The position numbers and the translations under genes were made by a program. Positions 13,986 through 14,702 of a stretch of 14,702 nt of DNA are shown piece after piece (the first letter of the stretch is position 1; every line of letters begins with the position of its first letter). The DNA is from an uncultured Caulobacteraceae bacterium (GTDB taxonomy: Bacteria > Pseudomonadota > Alphaproteobacteria > Caulobacterales > Caulobacteraceae): contig CALFYB010000267.1 of the NCBI GenBank assembly GCA_937952995.1, forward strand, positions 1 through 14,702, given 5' to 3'. The notes under the pieces are model-generated. The model made no database searches. It saw only the letters and a program-made list of their open reading frames with translations, and was not told where the DNA came from.

Positions 13986-14672
13986 TTACCTATTGGTTAA
14001 TCTTGCCTTGGCCGGATCTGGCTGGCCAAGGCTTTGGCCCGGGTCGGTGGGGCTTCGACGATAGATCAGGGCCTCGGCGATATGCAGGCGGTGGACCGTT
14101 TCGCTACCGTCGAGATCGGCGATGGTGCGGGCCAGACGTAAGGTCCGGGTCCAGCCTCTCGCCGTCAGGCCCCCGGCTTCGGCAGCGCGGGTGAGAAGCT
14201 GACGGCCCGGCTCGTCAAGCGCGGCGATCTGTTCGAGCATCCGCCCTTGGGCTTGAGCATTGAGGCAGAGATCCGGCCGCTCACCCATCGTTGACCCGCT
14301 ACCATCCTTGGCGAAGAAGGCTTGGGCACGGTCATGCTGGATGCGGCGGGCATGGTTGACCCGCGCGGCGGCTTCGGCGGAGCCTTCTGCAGGAGGCGGC
14401 AGGGCCATATCCGCAGGGGTGACGGGCGGCATCTCAATCTGAAGGTCGATGCGGTCCATCAGGGGACCAGATACTCGCCCCTGATAGTCCTTCTGGCATT
14501 TGGGGGCCCGCACGCAGGCCCCGCGCCCGACGCCGCCATGGCCGCAGCGGCAGGGGTTCATGGCTGCCACCAGCTGGACCCGGGCGGGATAGCGGATATG
14601 GGCATTGGCCCGCGCCACCATGACCTCGCCGGTCTCCAGCGGCTGGCGCAGGCTGTCCAAAGCCTGAACACT
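13986..14672 (-). CDS. ComM/YifB-family AAA+ (magnesium chelatase-like) protein, C-terminal part
   Basis: 228 residues of the C-terminal half of a YifB/ComM protein; the N-terminal half lies beyond the contig end. Visible in order are LDSLRQPLETGEVMVARA, the AAMNPCRCGHGG block with Cys residues continuing through GACVRAPKC (a possible metal-binding cluster), SGPLMDRIDLQIE (with the arginine expected as a finger), and the C-terminal helical lid, TARGWTRTLRLARTIADLDG. In Vibrio and Haemophilus, ComM is a hexameric helicase that promotes branch migration during natural transformation; most bacteria carry a homologue regardless of known competence. The five codons upstream of AGT at 14672 are adapter, so an apparent GTG start at 14687 is false. 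It probably heads the transcript that continues into the hybrid gene. Confidence 0.9.
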   Translation of the reverse strand, partial: SVQALDSLRQPLETGEVMVARANAHIRYPARVQLVAAMNPCRCGHGGVGRGACVRAPKCQKDYQGRVSGPLMDRIDLQIEMPPVTPADMALPPPAEGSAEAAARVNHARRIQHDRAQAFFAKDGSGSTMGERPDLCLNAQAQGRMLEQIAALDEPGRQLLTRAAEAGGLTARGWTRTLRLARTIADLDGSETVHRLHIAEALIYRRSPTDPGQSLGQPDPAKARLTNR

Positions 14673-14702
14673 AGATCGGAAGAGCACACGTCTGAACTCC
14701 AG
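14673..14702 (+). other. Illumina TruSeq adapter sequence (artefact)
   Basis: The last 30 bases, beginning AGATCGGAAGAGCACACGTC, match the start of the standard Illumina TruSeq read-1 adapter from end to end. They are not genomic. The comM reading frame happens to pass through them, giving a false MLFRS N-terminus. Genomic sequence stops at 14672 (or one base later if the A-tail is counted). Confidence 0.98.

Overview
The window looks like chromosomal DNA from an alphaproteobacterium of the Caulobacterales. The strongest evidence is a full-length DivL-type cell-cycle sensor (6197-8527): multi-PAS, N-terminally anchored, with tyrosine in place of the phosphoacceptor histidine. High-GC coding regions and a DUF1674/htpX/rsmB cluster fit an alphaproteobacterium. 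The genus cannot be fixed from sequence alone. The last 30 bases (14673-14702) are Illumina sequencing adapter, so the window is the untrimmed end of an assembled contig.

Layout. 1-354 (minus) is the N-terminus of a membrane sensor cut by the left edge. 611-958 (plus) encodes a small helical protein of unknown function behind an AT-rich leader with two CtrA-like boxes, followed by a small multi-pass membrane protein (1027-1455). Next come rsmB and htpX (minus, probably one transcript) and, divergently, a DUF1674/SDHAF4-like gene (4068-4295), which ends 4 bp from the convergent pyrF (4300-5010). A MarC-family membrane protein (5158-5862) faces divL across a 334-bp convergent gap. That gap has no gene but holds three different palindromic or hairpin repeats (5872-5972, 6036-6076, 6099-6178).

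A cytochrome P450 (8627-9880, minus) lies upstream of divL in the same direction. A hypothetical gene (9926-10501) and murI (10551-11402) run on the plus strand. murI overlaps the 3' end of an AmpG-like muropeptide permease (11383-12708, minus) by 20 bp. Upstream of ampG on the minus strand are a soluble hybrid protein (degenerate histidine kinase plus receiver, 12745-13938) and the C-terminal part of a ComM/YifB AAA+ protein (13986-14672), giving a probable order comM > hybrid > ampG.

Themes. Two of the signalling proteins depart from standard two-component chemistry: DivL has Tyr for His, and the hybrid keeps its His but lacks the adjacent acid and all recognisable ATP-binding boxes. MurI (D-glutamate synthesis) and AmpG (muropeptide recycling) put peptidoglycan supply and salvage side by side. 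The rest is housekeeping: rRNA methylation, membrane proteolysis, pyrimidine synthesis and probable succinate dehydrogenase assembly. No tRNA, rRNA, CRISPR array, prophage or insertion sequence was recognised.
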